NCBI RefSeq assembly: GCF_000430805.1
Contig: NZ_KE387259.1
Span: 372,001 to 436,000 of the forward strand
Origin: Chitinilyticum aquatile DSM 21506
GTDB taxonomy: Bacteria > Pseudomonadota > Gammaproteobacteria > Burkholderiales > Chitinibacteraceae
DNA length: 64,000 nt
Direction of reading: 5' to 3'
The translations under genes were made by a program, and so were the position numbers. The first letter of the stretch is position 1; every line of letters starts with the position of its first letter. Positions 1-8,159 of this stretch are shown here, one piece after another. The notes under the pieces are model-generated. The model searched no databases, was not told the origin of the DNA, and saw only the letters and a list, made by a program, of their open reading frames with translations.

Positions 1-2042
1 TGTGGCTGGTGATCGCACTGGTGGGTGCGTTCTCCTTTGCCATGCTGGCACTGTCACGCGGCGAGCATGTAAATGCCGTGTGGCTGGTGCTTGCCGCCGT
101 GTCCTGCTACAGCATTGCCTACCGCTTCTATTCCAAATTCATCGCCGAAAAGGTGTTCGAGCTGGACGACAAGCGGCAAACGCCTGCCGTGCGGCGCAAT
201 GATGGTCTGGACTATGTTCCGACCAACAAGTGGGTGCTGTTCGGCCACCACTTCGCTGCAATTGCCGGTGCCGGCCCGCTGGTCGGGCCGATTCTGGCTG
301 CGCAGATGGGTTTCCTGCCGGGAACGATCTGGATTCTGATCGGTGTGATGCTGGCCGGCGCGGTGCAGGATTTCCTGATCCTGTTCATCTCCAGCCGCCG
401 CGATGGTCGCTCGCTCGGGGAAATGGCCAAGCAGGAACTCGGGCCGGTTGCCGGCGTGATCGTGATGGTGGGCGCGCTGGGCGTGATGGTGATCATCCTG
501 TCCGCACTGGCACTGGTGGTGGTGAAGGCGCTGGCCGAAAGCCCGTGGGGCGTATTCTCGATTGCCGCGACGATTCCGATCGCGCTGTTCATGGGCATCT
601 ACATGCGCTATATCCGCCCGGGCCGCATCGGTGAAATTTCGATTATCGGTTTCGTGCTGATGATGCTCGCCATCGTCTACGGCGAAGACATCGCCGCCAG
701 CCCGACCTGGGGGCCGTTCTTCACCATGACCGGCCCGCAGCTGACCATTGCGCTGGTGATCTACGGTTTCATCGCGTCCGTGCTGCCGGTGTGGCTGCTG
801 CTGGCGCCGCGTGACTATCTGTCGACCTTCCTGAAGATCGGCGTGATTGCCGGTCTGGCCGTCGGCATTGTGTTTGCCGCGCCGGAAATGAAGATGCCGG
901 CCATCACCAAGTTCATCGACGGTTCCGGCCCGGTGTTCTCGGGTTCGCTGTTCCCCTTCCTGTTCATCACCATTGCCTGCGGCGCGATTTCGGGCTTCCA
1001 CGCGCTGGTGTCCTCCGGCACCACGCCGAAGCTGGTCGAGAAGGAAAGCCACATGCGCGCGATTGGCTACGGCTCGATGCTGTGCGAATCCTTCGTCGCC
1101 ATCATGGCGCTGATCTGCGCATCGGTGCTTGATCCGGGTGTGTACTTCGCGATGAACTCGCCGGCCGCCGTGATCGGCAAGACCGTCGAGAGCGCCTCGC
1201 AGGTCATCAATGGCTGGGGCTTTGTGGTGACGCCGGACATGCTCAGCCAGATGGCCAAGGACGTCGGCGAGCATTCCATCCTGTCGCGTGCCGGTGGCGC
1301 ACCGACCTTTGCGGTGGGCATGTCGCACATCATCAGCGACATCTTCAACAGCAAGGCGATGATGGGCTTCTGGTATCACTTCGCCATCCTGTTCGAAGCA
1401 CTGTTCATCCTCACTGCGGTCGATGCTGGCACGCGTGCCTGCCGCTTCATGGTGCAGGACACCGTTGGCGTGGTGATCCCGGGCGTGGCCAAGAGCCACT
1501 CCTGGACCGGCAACCTGATCGGCACCGCTGTGGCGGTCTCTGGCTGGGGCTTCTTTGTGTACCAGGGCGTCACGGATCCGCTGGGCGGCATCAACACGCT
1601 GTGGCCGCTGTTCGGCATCGGCAACCAGATGCTCGCCGCGATGGCGCTGCTCCTGGGTACCGTGGTGCTGTTCAAGATGAAGAAGGAGCGCTATGCCTGG
1701 GTAACGCTGCTGCCGACCGCCTGGCTGTTCATCACGTCGATGACGGCCGGCTGGCAGAAGATTTTCCATGAAAACCCGAAGATCGGCTTCCTCGCACAGG
1801 CCAAACGCTTCAGCAATGCCATCACTGACGGCACGCTGCTGGCACCGGCAAAGAGCATCGCTGACATGGAACGCATTGTGTTCAACAACCAGATCAACGC
1901 GGTGCTGTGCGGTTTCTTCATGCTGGTGGCATTTACCATGCTGATCGCCACCATCATTCACATCCGGAAGGCGCTGGCCCACGCCCATCCAACCGTGAAT
2001 GAAATCGGTGCCGATGCCGTTGCCGAGGGTAGCCGTGCTTGA
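1..2042 (+). CDS. cstA: Carbon starvation protein CstA (5' end outside window)
   Basis: Polytopic inner-membrane transporter of the CstA/BtsT family, which in E. coli imports pyruvate and possibly peptides during carbon limitation. The frame is open through base 1 (a Trp-Leu codon pair precedes the first in-window GTG at 9), so the true start lies upstream; about 677 residues are visible against roughly 690-700 for the family, so little is missing. Many hydrophobic helices run along the whole length, with the family stretches GHHFAAIAGAGPLVGP near residue 75 and an FWYHFAILFEALFILTAVDAGTR segment in the last third (given here only as a landmark; it starts near residue 455). The next gene encodes a YbdD-type small protein, the usual partner of CstA, overlapping by 8 bp, which supports the assignment. 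Confidence 0.95.
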   Translation, partial: WLVIALVGAFSFAMLALSRGEHVNAVWLVLAAVSCYSIAYRFYSKFIAEKVFELDDKRQTPAVRRNDGLDYVPTNKWVLFGHHFAAIAGAGPLVGPILAAQMGFLPGTIWILIGVMLAGAVQDFLILFISSRRDGRSLGEMAKQELGPVAGVIVMVGALGVMVIILSALALVVVKALAESPWGVFSIAATIPIALFMGIYMRYIRPGRIGEISIIGFVLMMLAIVYGEDIAASPTWGPFFTMTGPQLTIALVIYGFIASVLPVWLLLAPRDYLSTFLKIGVIAGLAVGIVFAAPEMKMPAITKFIDGSGPVFSGSLFPFLFITIACGAISGFHALVSSGTTPKLVEKESHMRAIGYGSMLCESFVAIMALICASVLDPGVYFAMNSPAAVIGKTVESASQVINGWGFVVTPDMLSQMAKDVGEHSILSRAGGAPTFAVGMSHIISDIFNSKAMMGFWYHFAILFEALFILTAVDAGTRACRFMVQDTVGVVIPGVAKSHSWTGNLIGTAVAVSGWGFFVYQGVTDPLGGINTLWPLFGIGNQMLAAMALLLGTVVLFKMKKERYAWVTLLPTAWLFITSMTAGWQKIFHENPKIGFLAQAKRFSNAITDGTLLAPAKSIADMERIVFNNQINAVLCGFFMLVAFTMLIATIIHIRKALAHAHPTVNEIGADAVAEGSRA

Positions 2043-2415
2043 CCTGAGCTTCCTGCTCCCGGAGTCCACCCGCAGCACGCGGGTGGCTCCGGCCAGCGAC
2101 GAGGCACTGCAGGATGCGTATGACCGCTACGTGGCCGAGCAGCGGGTAACGAACCCCTACGGTGTACTGATGTCGCCAGACGACTTCCGGCGCTACAGTC
2201 TGGGCTCCGACTGGTTCAGCGATCTGAAAGACACAGCGAAAAAGGTCGTGCAGACCTGCCGCCTGATGGTGGGCATCCACGATTACGAGTACTACGTTGA
2301 TCACATGCGCAGCCAGCACCCGAGCGCCACACCATTCACGCGCGAGGAGTTTTACCGCTACTGCCTGGACGCGCGCTTCCCTGGCGCGGGCAATGTCAAC
2401 AAGTGCCCCTGCTGA
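2035..2415 (+). CDS. YbdD/YjiX-family protein with N-terminal extension
   Basis: Small soluble protein whose C-terminal half (LMVGIHDYEYYVDHM, then TPFTREEFYRYCLDARF and a Cys-containing tail) matches YbdD/YjiX, the short partners encoded next to CstA and BtsT and reported to be needed for pyruvate uptake. I chose the GTG at 2035 because GAGGG lies at 2025-2029, five bases upstream, and it overlaps the cstA stop by 8 bp; an in-frame ATG at 1999 has no such site. With this start the protein is 126 residues, almost twice the usual 65 or so. The extra N-terminal part of about 60 residues contains a YDRYVAEQ helix and is unfamiliar. Family call is firm; the role of the extension is unknown. Confidence 0.85.
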   Translation: MLDLSFLLPESTRSTRVAPASDEALQDAYDRYVAEQRVTNPYGVLMSPDDFRRYSLGSDWFSDLKDTAKKVVQTCRLMVGIHDYEYYVDHMRSQHPSATPFTREEFYRYCLDARFPGAGNVNKCPC

Positions 2416-2435
2416 GTATTGCTAGCCTGCCCAGA

Positions 2436-2465
2436 ACAAAACGCCACCTTTCGGTGGCGTTTTGT
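2436..2465. terminator. Bidirectional intrinsic terminator
   Basis: Perfect 13-bp inverted repeat (ACAAAACGCCACC and its complement) around a TTTC loop. The A/T-rich ends give a T-run on either strand, so it can serve both the cstA-ybdD unit from the left and the 73-residue gene from the right. Confidence 0.85.
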
Positions 2466-2466
2466 C

Positions 2467-2688
2467 TTATTCCGCAGAGGATGTCTTATCCGGCGACTCG
2501 GCGGCGACTTCCTCCGCCTTGCGCGCACGCACGATCTGGCCGCGGCGCTTGATCCAGAACAGCAGCCAGGCTGGCAGAACGCCCAGCAGCACAAATACCA
2601 GCAGGGCATAGACCACGCCCTTGTCGACCACGAGCGCGGCGCTGAACATCAGGATGACGTAGAGGTAGGCAATCAGCAGGATATACAC
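2467..2688 (-). CDS. Small hypothetical two-helix membrane protein
   Basis: A 73-residue protein not recognised as a named family. It has two hydrophobic segments (about residues 1-22 and 26-46), a basic stretch WIKRRGQIVRARK after the second helix, and an acidic, Ser-rich tail. The charge pattern suggests the C-terminus is cytoplasmic. The start is a GTG with only a weak upstream site. It lies downstream of folE2 on the same strand, separated by a palindromic repeat, and ends at a strong terminator. The intact frame and terminator support a real gene, but function is unknown. Confidence 0.6.
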   Translation of the reverse strand: MYILLIAYLYVILMFSAALVVDKGVVYALLVFVLLGVLPAWLLFWIKRRGQIVRARKAEEVAAESPDKTSSAE

Positions 2689-2703
2689 GAAATACTCGAC
2701 AAG

Positions 2704-2751
2704 GTATCAGCCTGCAGCCATTTATATAAAATGGCTACAGACATATACCCA
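2704..2751. repeat. GGTAT...ATACCC palindromic repeat, copy A
   Basis: Imperfect palindrome between folE2 and the 73-residue gene. Outer ends GGTAT and ATACC pair, and inner arms CTGCAGCCATTT and AAATGGCTACAG form the stem. It starts 5 bp from the folE2 stop codon. One of a dispersed family in this window (others near 20750, 29923, 35576, 38793, 40346 and 57828, with degenerate copies near 55258 and 60921). Confidence 0.75.
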
Positions 2752-2755
2752 ATGA

Positions 2756-3544
2756 TCAGGCGCGCTTGTCGCACTCGATCAGTGCGTAGGCGGAATGGTT
2801 GTGGATCGACTCGAAGTTTTCCGCCTCGACCACGTAGGCGCTGATGCGGGCCTCGGCATTCACCTGGGCGGCCACGTCGCGCACCATGTCCTCGACGAAC
2901 TTCGGATTATCGTAGGCGCGCTCGGTCACGAACTTTTCGTCCGGACGCTTCAAGAGGCCGTACAGCTCGCACGAGGCCTGCTTTTCCACCAGCTCGACAA
3001 TTTCCTCGATCCAGATATGGTCGGCCAGCGTGGCGGTGACGGTGACGTGGCTGCGCTGGTTATGCGCGCCATACTCGGAAATCTTCTTCGAACACGGACA
3101 GAGGCTGGCCACCGGCACCAGTACCTTCAGACGCTGCTCGAACACGCCATTCTTCAGCTCGCCAATCAGCGTGACATCGTAGTCAAGCAGGCTCTGCACA
3201 CCGGATACCGGGGCGGACTTGTTGATGAAGAAGGGAAAACGCATTTCCAGATAGCCCGATTCGGCCTCAAGTCGCTCGCACATCTGGCGCAGGATGGTCT
3301 CGAACGACTCGACTGAGATTTCGCGGTCGTGGCTGTTGAGGATTTCCACGAAGCGACTCATGTGCGTGCCCTTGAAATGCTGCGGCAGGAACACGTACAT
3401 GTCGAAAACAGCGACCGTATGCTGCACGCCGTCGCTGCGATCGGCGACCCGGATCGGGTGCCGGATGGATTTGATGCCCACCTTGTTGATCGCGATATTG
3501 CGGGTATCCGGGGTGCTTTGTACGTCGGCAATCGCCACAGTCAT
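2756..3544 (-). CDS. folE2: GTP cyclohydrolase FolE2 (type IB)
   Basis: Converts GTP to 7,8-dihydroneopterin triphosphate, the first step of folate (and queuosine) synthesis, using a metal that need not be zinc. The sequence carries the FolE2 signature around the catalytic cysteine ([17 protein letters not shown]) and the C-terminal [12 protein letters not shown] block. The frame extends upstream to 3625, but the protein begins in the usual way at [10 protein letters not shown], and GGAG lies nine bases before that ATG, so 3544 is taken as the start (262 residues). FolE2 is often induced under zinc limitation through Zur; I see no convincing Zur box here. It stands alone between the flagellar fliR and a small membrane protein gene. 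Confidence 0.95.
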   Translation of the reverse strand: MTVAIADVQSTPDTRNIAINKVGIKSIRHPIRVADRSDGVQHTVAVFDMYVFLPQHFKGTHMSRFVEILNSHDREISVESFETILRQMCERLEAESGYLEMRFPFFINKSAPVSGVQSLLDYDVTLIGELKNGVFEQRLKVLVPVASLCPCSKKISEYGAHNQRSHVTVTATLADHIWIEEIVELVEKQASCELYGLLKRPDEKFVTERAYDNPKFVEDMVRDVAAQVNAEARISAYVVEAENFESIHNHSAYALIECDKRA

Positions 3545-3647
3545 GGCTGAAACTCCAGTCGAAATCAGGGGCTGATTATACCCGACGGGCGATACCCGAG
3601 TAAACCAGTCGGGAATTAGGCGCACCTATGGCAGCAGTAGCTACCCG

Positions 3648-4436
3648 CTATCGCCCGCCCCAAGCCTTCACCAGCAACAGGCTCATACGGGTGAATTCAC
3701 CCAGCATGTGATCCATGAAGGGCGCCAGATACGGCAGGGACAGGTACATCGCCACCAGACCGATGCCGAGCGTCAGTGGAAAGCCGACTGCAAATACATT
3801 GAGCTGCGGCGCGGCACGCGTCATCACGCCAATGGCCAGATTGGTAATCAGCAGCGCCGCCAGTACCGGCAGCGACAGCATCACACCAGTGCGGAAAATA
3901 GTAGAGGCGTAGTTCGTGAGTACCTGCAACGCCTGCACGCCGTGCGAATCCCCCGGCGGCAGGGTGACAAAGCTTTCCATCAGCGCACGCAGCACCACAA
4001 GATGGCCATCGAGCGAGAGGAAAATCAGCAGCGTCATCAGGCTGTAGAACTGGGCGAGTACCGGTGTATTGGTCGAGTGCAGCGGATCATAGAGCGTGGC
4101 AAAACCCAACCCCATCTGCAGGCCGACGAGGTGGCCGGCCAGCTCGATACCGGTAAAGATCAGCCGCATCAGATAACCGAGCGACAGGCCGATCAGCAAT
4201 TCGCGCACGGCCAGCAGTATGCCCTGCGGCGATACCAGCGGCACGGTCATCGGCACCGTGGCAAGCTGGCTGGCCACCAGCACCGAGAGCAGGATGGTGA
4301 AGGACACGCGCACGCGCATGGAAATGACGCGCATGGAAAAGACTGGATCGGTGAGGAACACCCCGAAAATGCGCAGGAATGGCAGCCAGAAAAGGCTCAG
4401 CCAGGCATTCATCTGGGCATCGGTAAATTCAAACAT
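3648..4436 (-). CDS. fliR: Flagellar export apparatus protein FliR
   Basis: Inner-membrane component of the flagellar type III export gate, where it combines with FliP and FliQ to form the protein-conducting channel. At 262 residues and with several long hydrophobic segments it matches the family (about 260). The N-terminus MFEFTDAQMNAWLSLFWLPF and the central GLQMGLGFATLYDP stretch are typical. Last gene of the leftward fliKLMNOPQR series, 36 bp after fliQ. The gap to folE2 downstream (103 bp) contains short inverted repeats (CCCGAC...GTCGGG) but no clear T-run. Confidence 0.95.
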   Translation of the reverse strand: MFEFTDAQMNAWLSLFWLPFLRIFGVFLTDPVFSMRVISMRVRVSFTILLSVLVASQLATVPMTVPLVSPQGILLAVRELLIGLSLGYLMRLIFTGIELAGHLVGLQMGLGFATLYDPLHSTNTPVLAQFYSLMTLLIFLSLDGHLVVLRALMESFVTLPPGDSHGVQALQVLTNYASTIFRTGVMLSLPVLAALLITNLAIGVMTRAAPQLNVFAVGFPLTLGIGLVAMYLSLPYLAPFMDHMLGEFTRMSLLLVKAWGGR

Positions 4437-4472
4437 GCCGCTGTACCCGTTGTTCAGGATGCAGGGTAGGCA

Positions 4473-4742
4473 TCAGCCGATCAGCTGCGGAATGCTCTGG
4501 TAGAGCCGAATGGTGTAATCCATGATGGTTTCAATCATCCATGGCCCGGCCAGCACCAGCACCAGAAAGGCGATCAGCAGCTTCGGAATGAAAGAAAGCG
4601 TGGCTTCGTTGATCTGGGTGGCGGCCTGGAAAATGCTGACGATGAGACCGGTGACCAGCATGGCCAGCAGCACCGGCCCGCCCAGCAGGACCACCACTTC
4701 CAGCGCACGCTGGACAATCGTGACGACGGCTTCCGGAGTCAT
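4473..4742 (-). CDS. fliQ: Flagellar export apparatus protein FliQ
   Basis: Small (89 residues) two-helix membrane subunit of the FliPQR export gate. The sequence begins MTPEAVVTIVQRALEVV and has the usual second helix ending in a PWMIETI-type tail. Length and position directly between fliP and fliR are diagnostic. It starts one base after the fliP stop, so the two are almost certainly translated from the same message. Confidence 0.95.
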   Translation of the reverse strand: MTPEAVVTIVQRALEVVVLLGGPVLLAMLVTGLIVSIFQAATQINEATLSFIPKLLIAFLVLVLAGPWMIETIMDYTIRLYQSIPQLIG

Positions 4743-4743
4743 T

Positions 4744-5487
4744 CTAACCGCTCAGGTAAAAGCTCTGCACCAGCGAGCCCATGAGCAGCGTCCAGCCATC
4801 GACGAGCACAAAGAGCATCAGCTTGAAGGGCAGCGAAATGATCATGGGCGACACCATCATCATACCCATGCCCATCAGCACGCTGGCGACGACCAGATCG
4901 ATGATCAGGAAGGGAATGATGATCAGGAAGCCGATCTGGAACGCGGTTTTCAGCTCGCTGGTCACAAAGGCCGGCACCAGCACCTTGAGGCTGACATCTT
5001 CCGGCCCCTGCGGCTGCGCCGTGCCGGAGACTTCAAGAAAGAAAGCCAGATCCTTCTGCCGCGTCTGCTTGAGCATGAACTCCTTCAGCGGCACGCTCCC
5101 CTTGGCCAGTGCTTCATTGAAGGTCAGCTTCTGCTCAGAATACGGCTGGTAAGCCTCGACATACATCTTGTCGAACACCGGTCCCATCACGAAAAAGGTC
5201 AGGAACAGCGACAGACCGACGATCACCTGGTTGGGTGGCGACTGCATGGTACCCAGCGCCTGGCGCAACAGCGACAGCACAATAATGATGCGCGTGAAGG
5301 CGGTCATCATCAGCAGCACCGCCGGCAGGAAGCTCAGCGCCGTGAGGAACAGCAGCGTCTGGATGGGGAGCGAATACGCAGTACCGCCGGCATTCGGCGC
5401 GGCATTCATCAAGGGTATGCCGGGGTCTGCCGCCATTGCCAAGGGCATCAGCAGCATACCTGCCGCAAGTAGCCATTTACTGCGCAC
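4744..5487 (-). CDS. fliP: Flagellar export apparatus protein FliP
   Basis: Core subunit of the flagellar export gate, made with a cleavable signal peptide. I place the start at the GTG at 5487: GAGGT lies five bases upstream, inside the fliO end, and the product then begins with a signal peptide (charged start, hydrophobic core, AMA cleavage region before ADPGIP). An upstream ATG at 5505 is possible but lacks a ribosome site. About 247 residues, as in E. coli (245). Family motifs include [19 protein letters not shown] and, near the C-terminus, [13 protein letters not shown]. It overlaps fliO by 11 bp, implying translational coupling. Confidence 0.93.
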   Translation of the reverse strand: MRSKWLLAAGMLLMPLAMAADPGIPLMNAAPNAGGTAYSLPIQTLLFLTALSFLPAVLLMMTAFTRIIIVLSLLRQALGTMQSPPNQVIVGLSLFLTFFVMGPVFDKMYVEAYQPYSEQKLTFNEALAKGSVPLKEFMLKQTRQKDLAFFLEVSGTAQPQGPEDVSLKVLVPAFVTSELKTAFQIGFLIIIPFLIIDLVVASVLMGMGMMMVSPMIISLPFKLMLFVLVDGWTLLMGSLVQSFYLSG

Positions 5488-5932
5488 GTTCCACCTCGCT
5501 GCCATTGGCCAGCTTGCGCCTTGCCATTGCCTGCTGCAGCCATTGGGCAAACGGCGGCAGAGGCGCCGCCGCAGGCGAATCGGCATGATCAGGGCGCGGC
5601 AGCGTATGCAGCAAATTGACCTGCTCGCCCGTTACGCCGAGCACAAGCCAGGTTTCGCCCAGCTCGACGATCACCACGCGCTCGCGCGTGCCAACCATCA
5701 CGCCGGAAACGACGCGGAGCTGGCCATTGGCTGCGCGCGGCAACAGGGAAAAACGCCGCATCAGCCAGGCGCCAACGACAATGAGACCAAGGACAATGAC
5801 AAGGGCAAGTGCCACCTGCAGCATGGCGGCAAAGGACGAGCCGCCGCCAGCGGCAAGCTGCAAGGGGGCCGATGCTGCCGACCAGGCAGGCATGGCGAAT
5901 AGCGATGGCAGAAGCCCTGCTTTCAGGCGCAT
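5477..5932 (-). CDS. fliO: Flagellar biosynthetic protein FliO
   Basis: Poorly conserved membrane protein that assists assembly of the FliP ring. The product (about 151 residues from the ATG at 5932) has a signal-like hydrophobic start, then a single transmembrane segment ([20 protein letters not shown]) followed by a small FliO-type domain with [18 protein letters not shown]. The longer open frame to 6043 would run into fliN and is not needed. It begins 13 bp after fliN and overlaps fliP. Sequence alone would be a weak match; gene order makes it secure. The ribosome site is weak, so the exact start is uncertain. Confidence 0.88.
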   Translation of the reverse strand: MRLKAGLLPSLFAMPAWSAASAPLQLAAGGGSSFAAMLQVALALVIVLGLIVVGAWLMRRFSLLPRAANGQLRVVSGVMVGTRERVVIVELGETWLVLGVTGEQVNLLHTLPRPDHADSPAAAPLPPFAQWLQQAMARRKLANGSEVERAQ

Positions 5933-5945
5933 GATGAACGTGTGC

Positions 5946-6386
5946 CTACTTGTGGAGGCGGCGGATGCGCTCTGCCGGGGTGATGATGTCGGTGAGCCTG
6001 ATACCGAATTTTTCGTTGACGACCACCACTTCACCCTGTGCAATCAGACAGCCATTGACCAGCACATCCATCGGCTCGCCGGCCAGGCCATCGAGCTCGA
6101 CAACCGAACCCTGCGCCAGTTGCAGCAGGCTGCGGATGGCAATTTTGGTGCGCCCGAGTTCGACCGTGAGCGACACCGGAATATCGAGAATCATGTCGAT
6201 ATTGCTCGGAGCACCGGCAAGATTGGGCTTGCTGTCGAAACTCTGGAAAATGTCTGCCGGCTGCGGTGTAGCGGCATTCGCAGTGGCGGAGGCGCTGTCG
6301 GCGACTTCCTGTTCGGCAAGCGCGGCCGCCCAGTCGTCCATCACGGAGTCGGCGTCGTCCTGCCCGCTGCCATTTTCTTCAGCCAT
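5946..6386 (-). CDS. fliN: Flagellar motor switch protein FliN
   Basis: C-ring subunit that with FliM and FliG sets the direction of motor rotation. About 146 residues from the ATG at 6386, which has GGGAGAG just upstream and overlaps the fliM stop by 8 bp. The N-terminal 65 residues are an acidic, Ala-rich linker; the SpoA domain follows, with ILDIPVSLTVELGRT and GEVVVVNEKFGIRLTDII, typical of FliN. An upstream in-frame ATG at 6404 is less likely because it lies deeper inside fliM. Confidence 0.96.
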   Translation of the reverse strand: MAEENGSGQDDADSVMDDWAAALAEQEVADSASATANAATPQPADIFQSFDSKPNLAGAPSNIDMILDIPVSLTVELGRTKIAIRSLLQLAQGSVVELDGLAGEPMDVLVNGCLIAQGEVVVVNEKFGIRLTDIITPAERIRRLHK

Positions 6387-7395
6387 TATTCTCTCCCTGG
6401 CCAAGCTCTTCCGAGCCCCCCAGCAATTCGCTGGAGCTCAGCAGCTTGTTTACTTTCAGTGCATATTGGCCGTTGAGAATACCATATTTGCATTCGAGAA
6501 CCGGAACGCCGTCGACTTCGGCAATGATGGCTTCAGGGATATCCAGCGAAATCACATCGCCGGTTTTGAGCTCCAGAATGTCGCCAAGCGTAATGCTGGT
6601 CGAACCCAGATTCGCGACCAGATCGACCTCCGCTTGCTGGATCTGCTTTTTCAGCAGCGAAAGCCAGCGGTTGTCCGCCTCGATGCGGTCGGCCTGCATG
6701 GTGCTGTAAAGCGTATCGCGGATCGGCTCGATCATCGAATACGGGAAGCAGACGTGGAAATCACCGCCGCCGGCACCCAGCTCGATCTTGAAGGTGTAGG
6801 CGACCACCACTTCGGTAGGGGTGGCAATGTTTGCAAACTGGGTGTTCATTTCGGAGCGCACATAGGCAAACTCGCACTCGAACACCGGCTTCCAAGCCTT
6901 CTGATATTCCTCGAACACCACTTCCAGCAGGCGCTGGATGATGCGCTGCTCGGTCGGCGTGAAGTCACGGCCTTCCACGCGGACGTGATAGCGCCCGTCG
7001 GAACCGAACAGATTATCCACAACGAGAAACACGAAATCCGGATCAAAAATGAACAGGCCAGTGCCGCGCAGCGGCTTCATGTGGATCAGGTTCAGGTTGG
7101 TGGGAACCACCAGATTGCGGATGAATTCGCTGTACTTCTGCACGCGCACGGGGCCGACGGAAATTTCGGCATTGCGACGCATGAAATTGAATAGCGCAAT
7201 GCGCAGATTGCGGGCAAAACGCTCGTTGATGATTTCGAGCGTCGGCATCCGGCCACGAACGATGCGTTCCTGGCGGCCAATATCATAGTCGCGGACAGCC
7301 GAGGTGTCGATGACTTCATCGCCATCGTCCTCTTCGCCGGTCACACCACGCAGTAGCGCGTCGACCTCTTCCTGGGAAAGGATATCGTCTGCCAT
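6379..7395 (-). CDS. fliM: Flagellar motor switch protein FliM
   Basis: C-ring protein that binds phosphorylated CheY and transmits the switch signal. The 338-residue product has the N-terminal CheY-binding segment (DILSQEEVDALL), the central CheC-like middle domain, and a C-terminal SpoA domain with DIPEAIIAEVDGVPVLECK. Length is normal. It is flanked by fliL (44 bp upstream) and fliN (8-bp overlap). Confidence 0.97.
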   Translation of the reverse strand: MADDILSQEEVDALLRGVTGEEDDGDEVIDTSAVRDYDIGRQERIVRGRMPTLEIINERFARNLRIALFNFMRRNAEISVGPVRVQKYSEFIRNLVVPTNLNLIHMKPLRGTGLFIFDPDFVFLVVDNLFGSDGRYHVRVEGRDFTPTEQRIIQRLLEVVFEEYQKAWKPVFECEFAYVRSEMNTQFANIATPTEVVVAYTFKIELGAGGGDFHVCFPYSMIEPIRDTLYSTMQADRIEADNRWLSLLKKQIQQAEVDLVANLGSTSITLGDILELKTGDVISLDIPEAIIAEVDGVPVLECKYGILNGQYALKVNKLLSSSELLGGSEELGQGENNG

Positions 7396-7439
7396 GACTC
7401 TTGACTAAGTGAAAGCCTCTGGTAAATCGCTAGATCGGA

Positions 7440-7982
7440 TCATTGATAGAAATATTTAGTGAAATTCACGCTGAGGACACCCTCGTCCTTGCCTTCGGCT
7501 CCGAGAATTTCGTTGATCCTTTCGCGGATTTCGCGAGCCAGATCTTCCTGCCCCTTGGATGTGCGCACCTCTTCCAGAGTCTTGCTGCCAATGAGCTTGA
7601 TGACCGCGCCCTGAATCTTGGGCTGAAAGTTTTTCAGTTTTTCCTTTTGCTGTTCGTCAGCGAGTTCGACAAAAATTTCGACCTGCAACACAGAATCAGC
7701 CTCACCCGTCAGATTGACGGTAAACGGGTCAGCCTGCAGCTTCTCGTAGATGGGCGGGTGCTCCTCCTTGGCGTCCTTCTTTTTTTCTTTCTTTTTTTCT
7801 TCGCCATGGCCGCCCTGTGCCTCGGCGACCGCTTCATCGGCACCGCCATCAGCCGGCTTGGCCAGGATGTACGCCAGCAGGCCGCCAACAGCAAGCACAG
7901 CCAGAAGCAGCACAATCACGATGATCAGCAGAAGCTTGCTTTTTTTGGAGGGAGGAGCGGCATCAGCCTTGGCGTCGGACAT
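7440..7982 (-). CDS. fliL: Flagellar basal body-associated protein FliL
   Basis: Single-pass membrane protein that surrounds the stator and supports torque. The start is taken at MSDAKAD (ATG 7982) with GGTGA upstream, giving 180 residues. Features are a short cytoplasmic tail with KKSK, one transmembrane helix (about residues 17-40), a highly charged Lys/Glu linker (EEKKKEKKKDAKEE), and a periplasmic FliL domain ending VNFTKYFYQ. The linker is encoded by runs of A/T that could be slippage-prone. The 177-bp gap to fliK holds an ACGAGCCG...CGGCTCGT inverted repeat near 8045-8080 without a clear T-run. Confidence 0.94.
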   Translation of the reverse strand: MSDAKADAAPPSKKSKLLLIIVIVLLLAVLAVGGLLAYILAKPADGGADEAVAEAQGGHGEEKKKEKKKDAKEEHPPIYEKLQADPFTVNLTGEADSVLQVEIFVELADEQQKEKLKNFQPKIQGAVIKLIGSKTLEEVRTSKGQEDLAREIRERINEILGAEGKDEGVLSVNFTKYFYQ

Positions 7983-8159
7983 AAGTTCACCCACAATTTG
8001 GCGCCGGAACGGCAATAGAATCCGGTTTGCGTACCCGGACGCAAACGAGCCGCACCAGCAAATCCTGATACGGCTCGTTGTTTATAAAACAAAAGCGCTC
8101 TTGAAACAAGCAGTAAGCTGCGTTAGCTCAGGTAATCCCTAAGAATGGACGCGGCCAAC

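Noticed and set aside
54-2078. A 674-codon leftward frame opposite cstA
   Set aside because: Rich in His, Arg, Gln and Asp with no family resemblance; it is the antisense shadow of cstA in GC-rich DNA. The same applies to the other long frames opposite actP, folE2, thrC, acs, ftsK and the WG-repeat genes.
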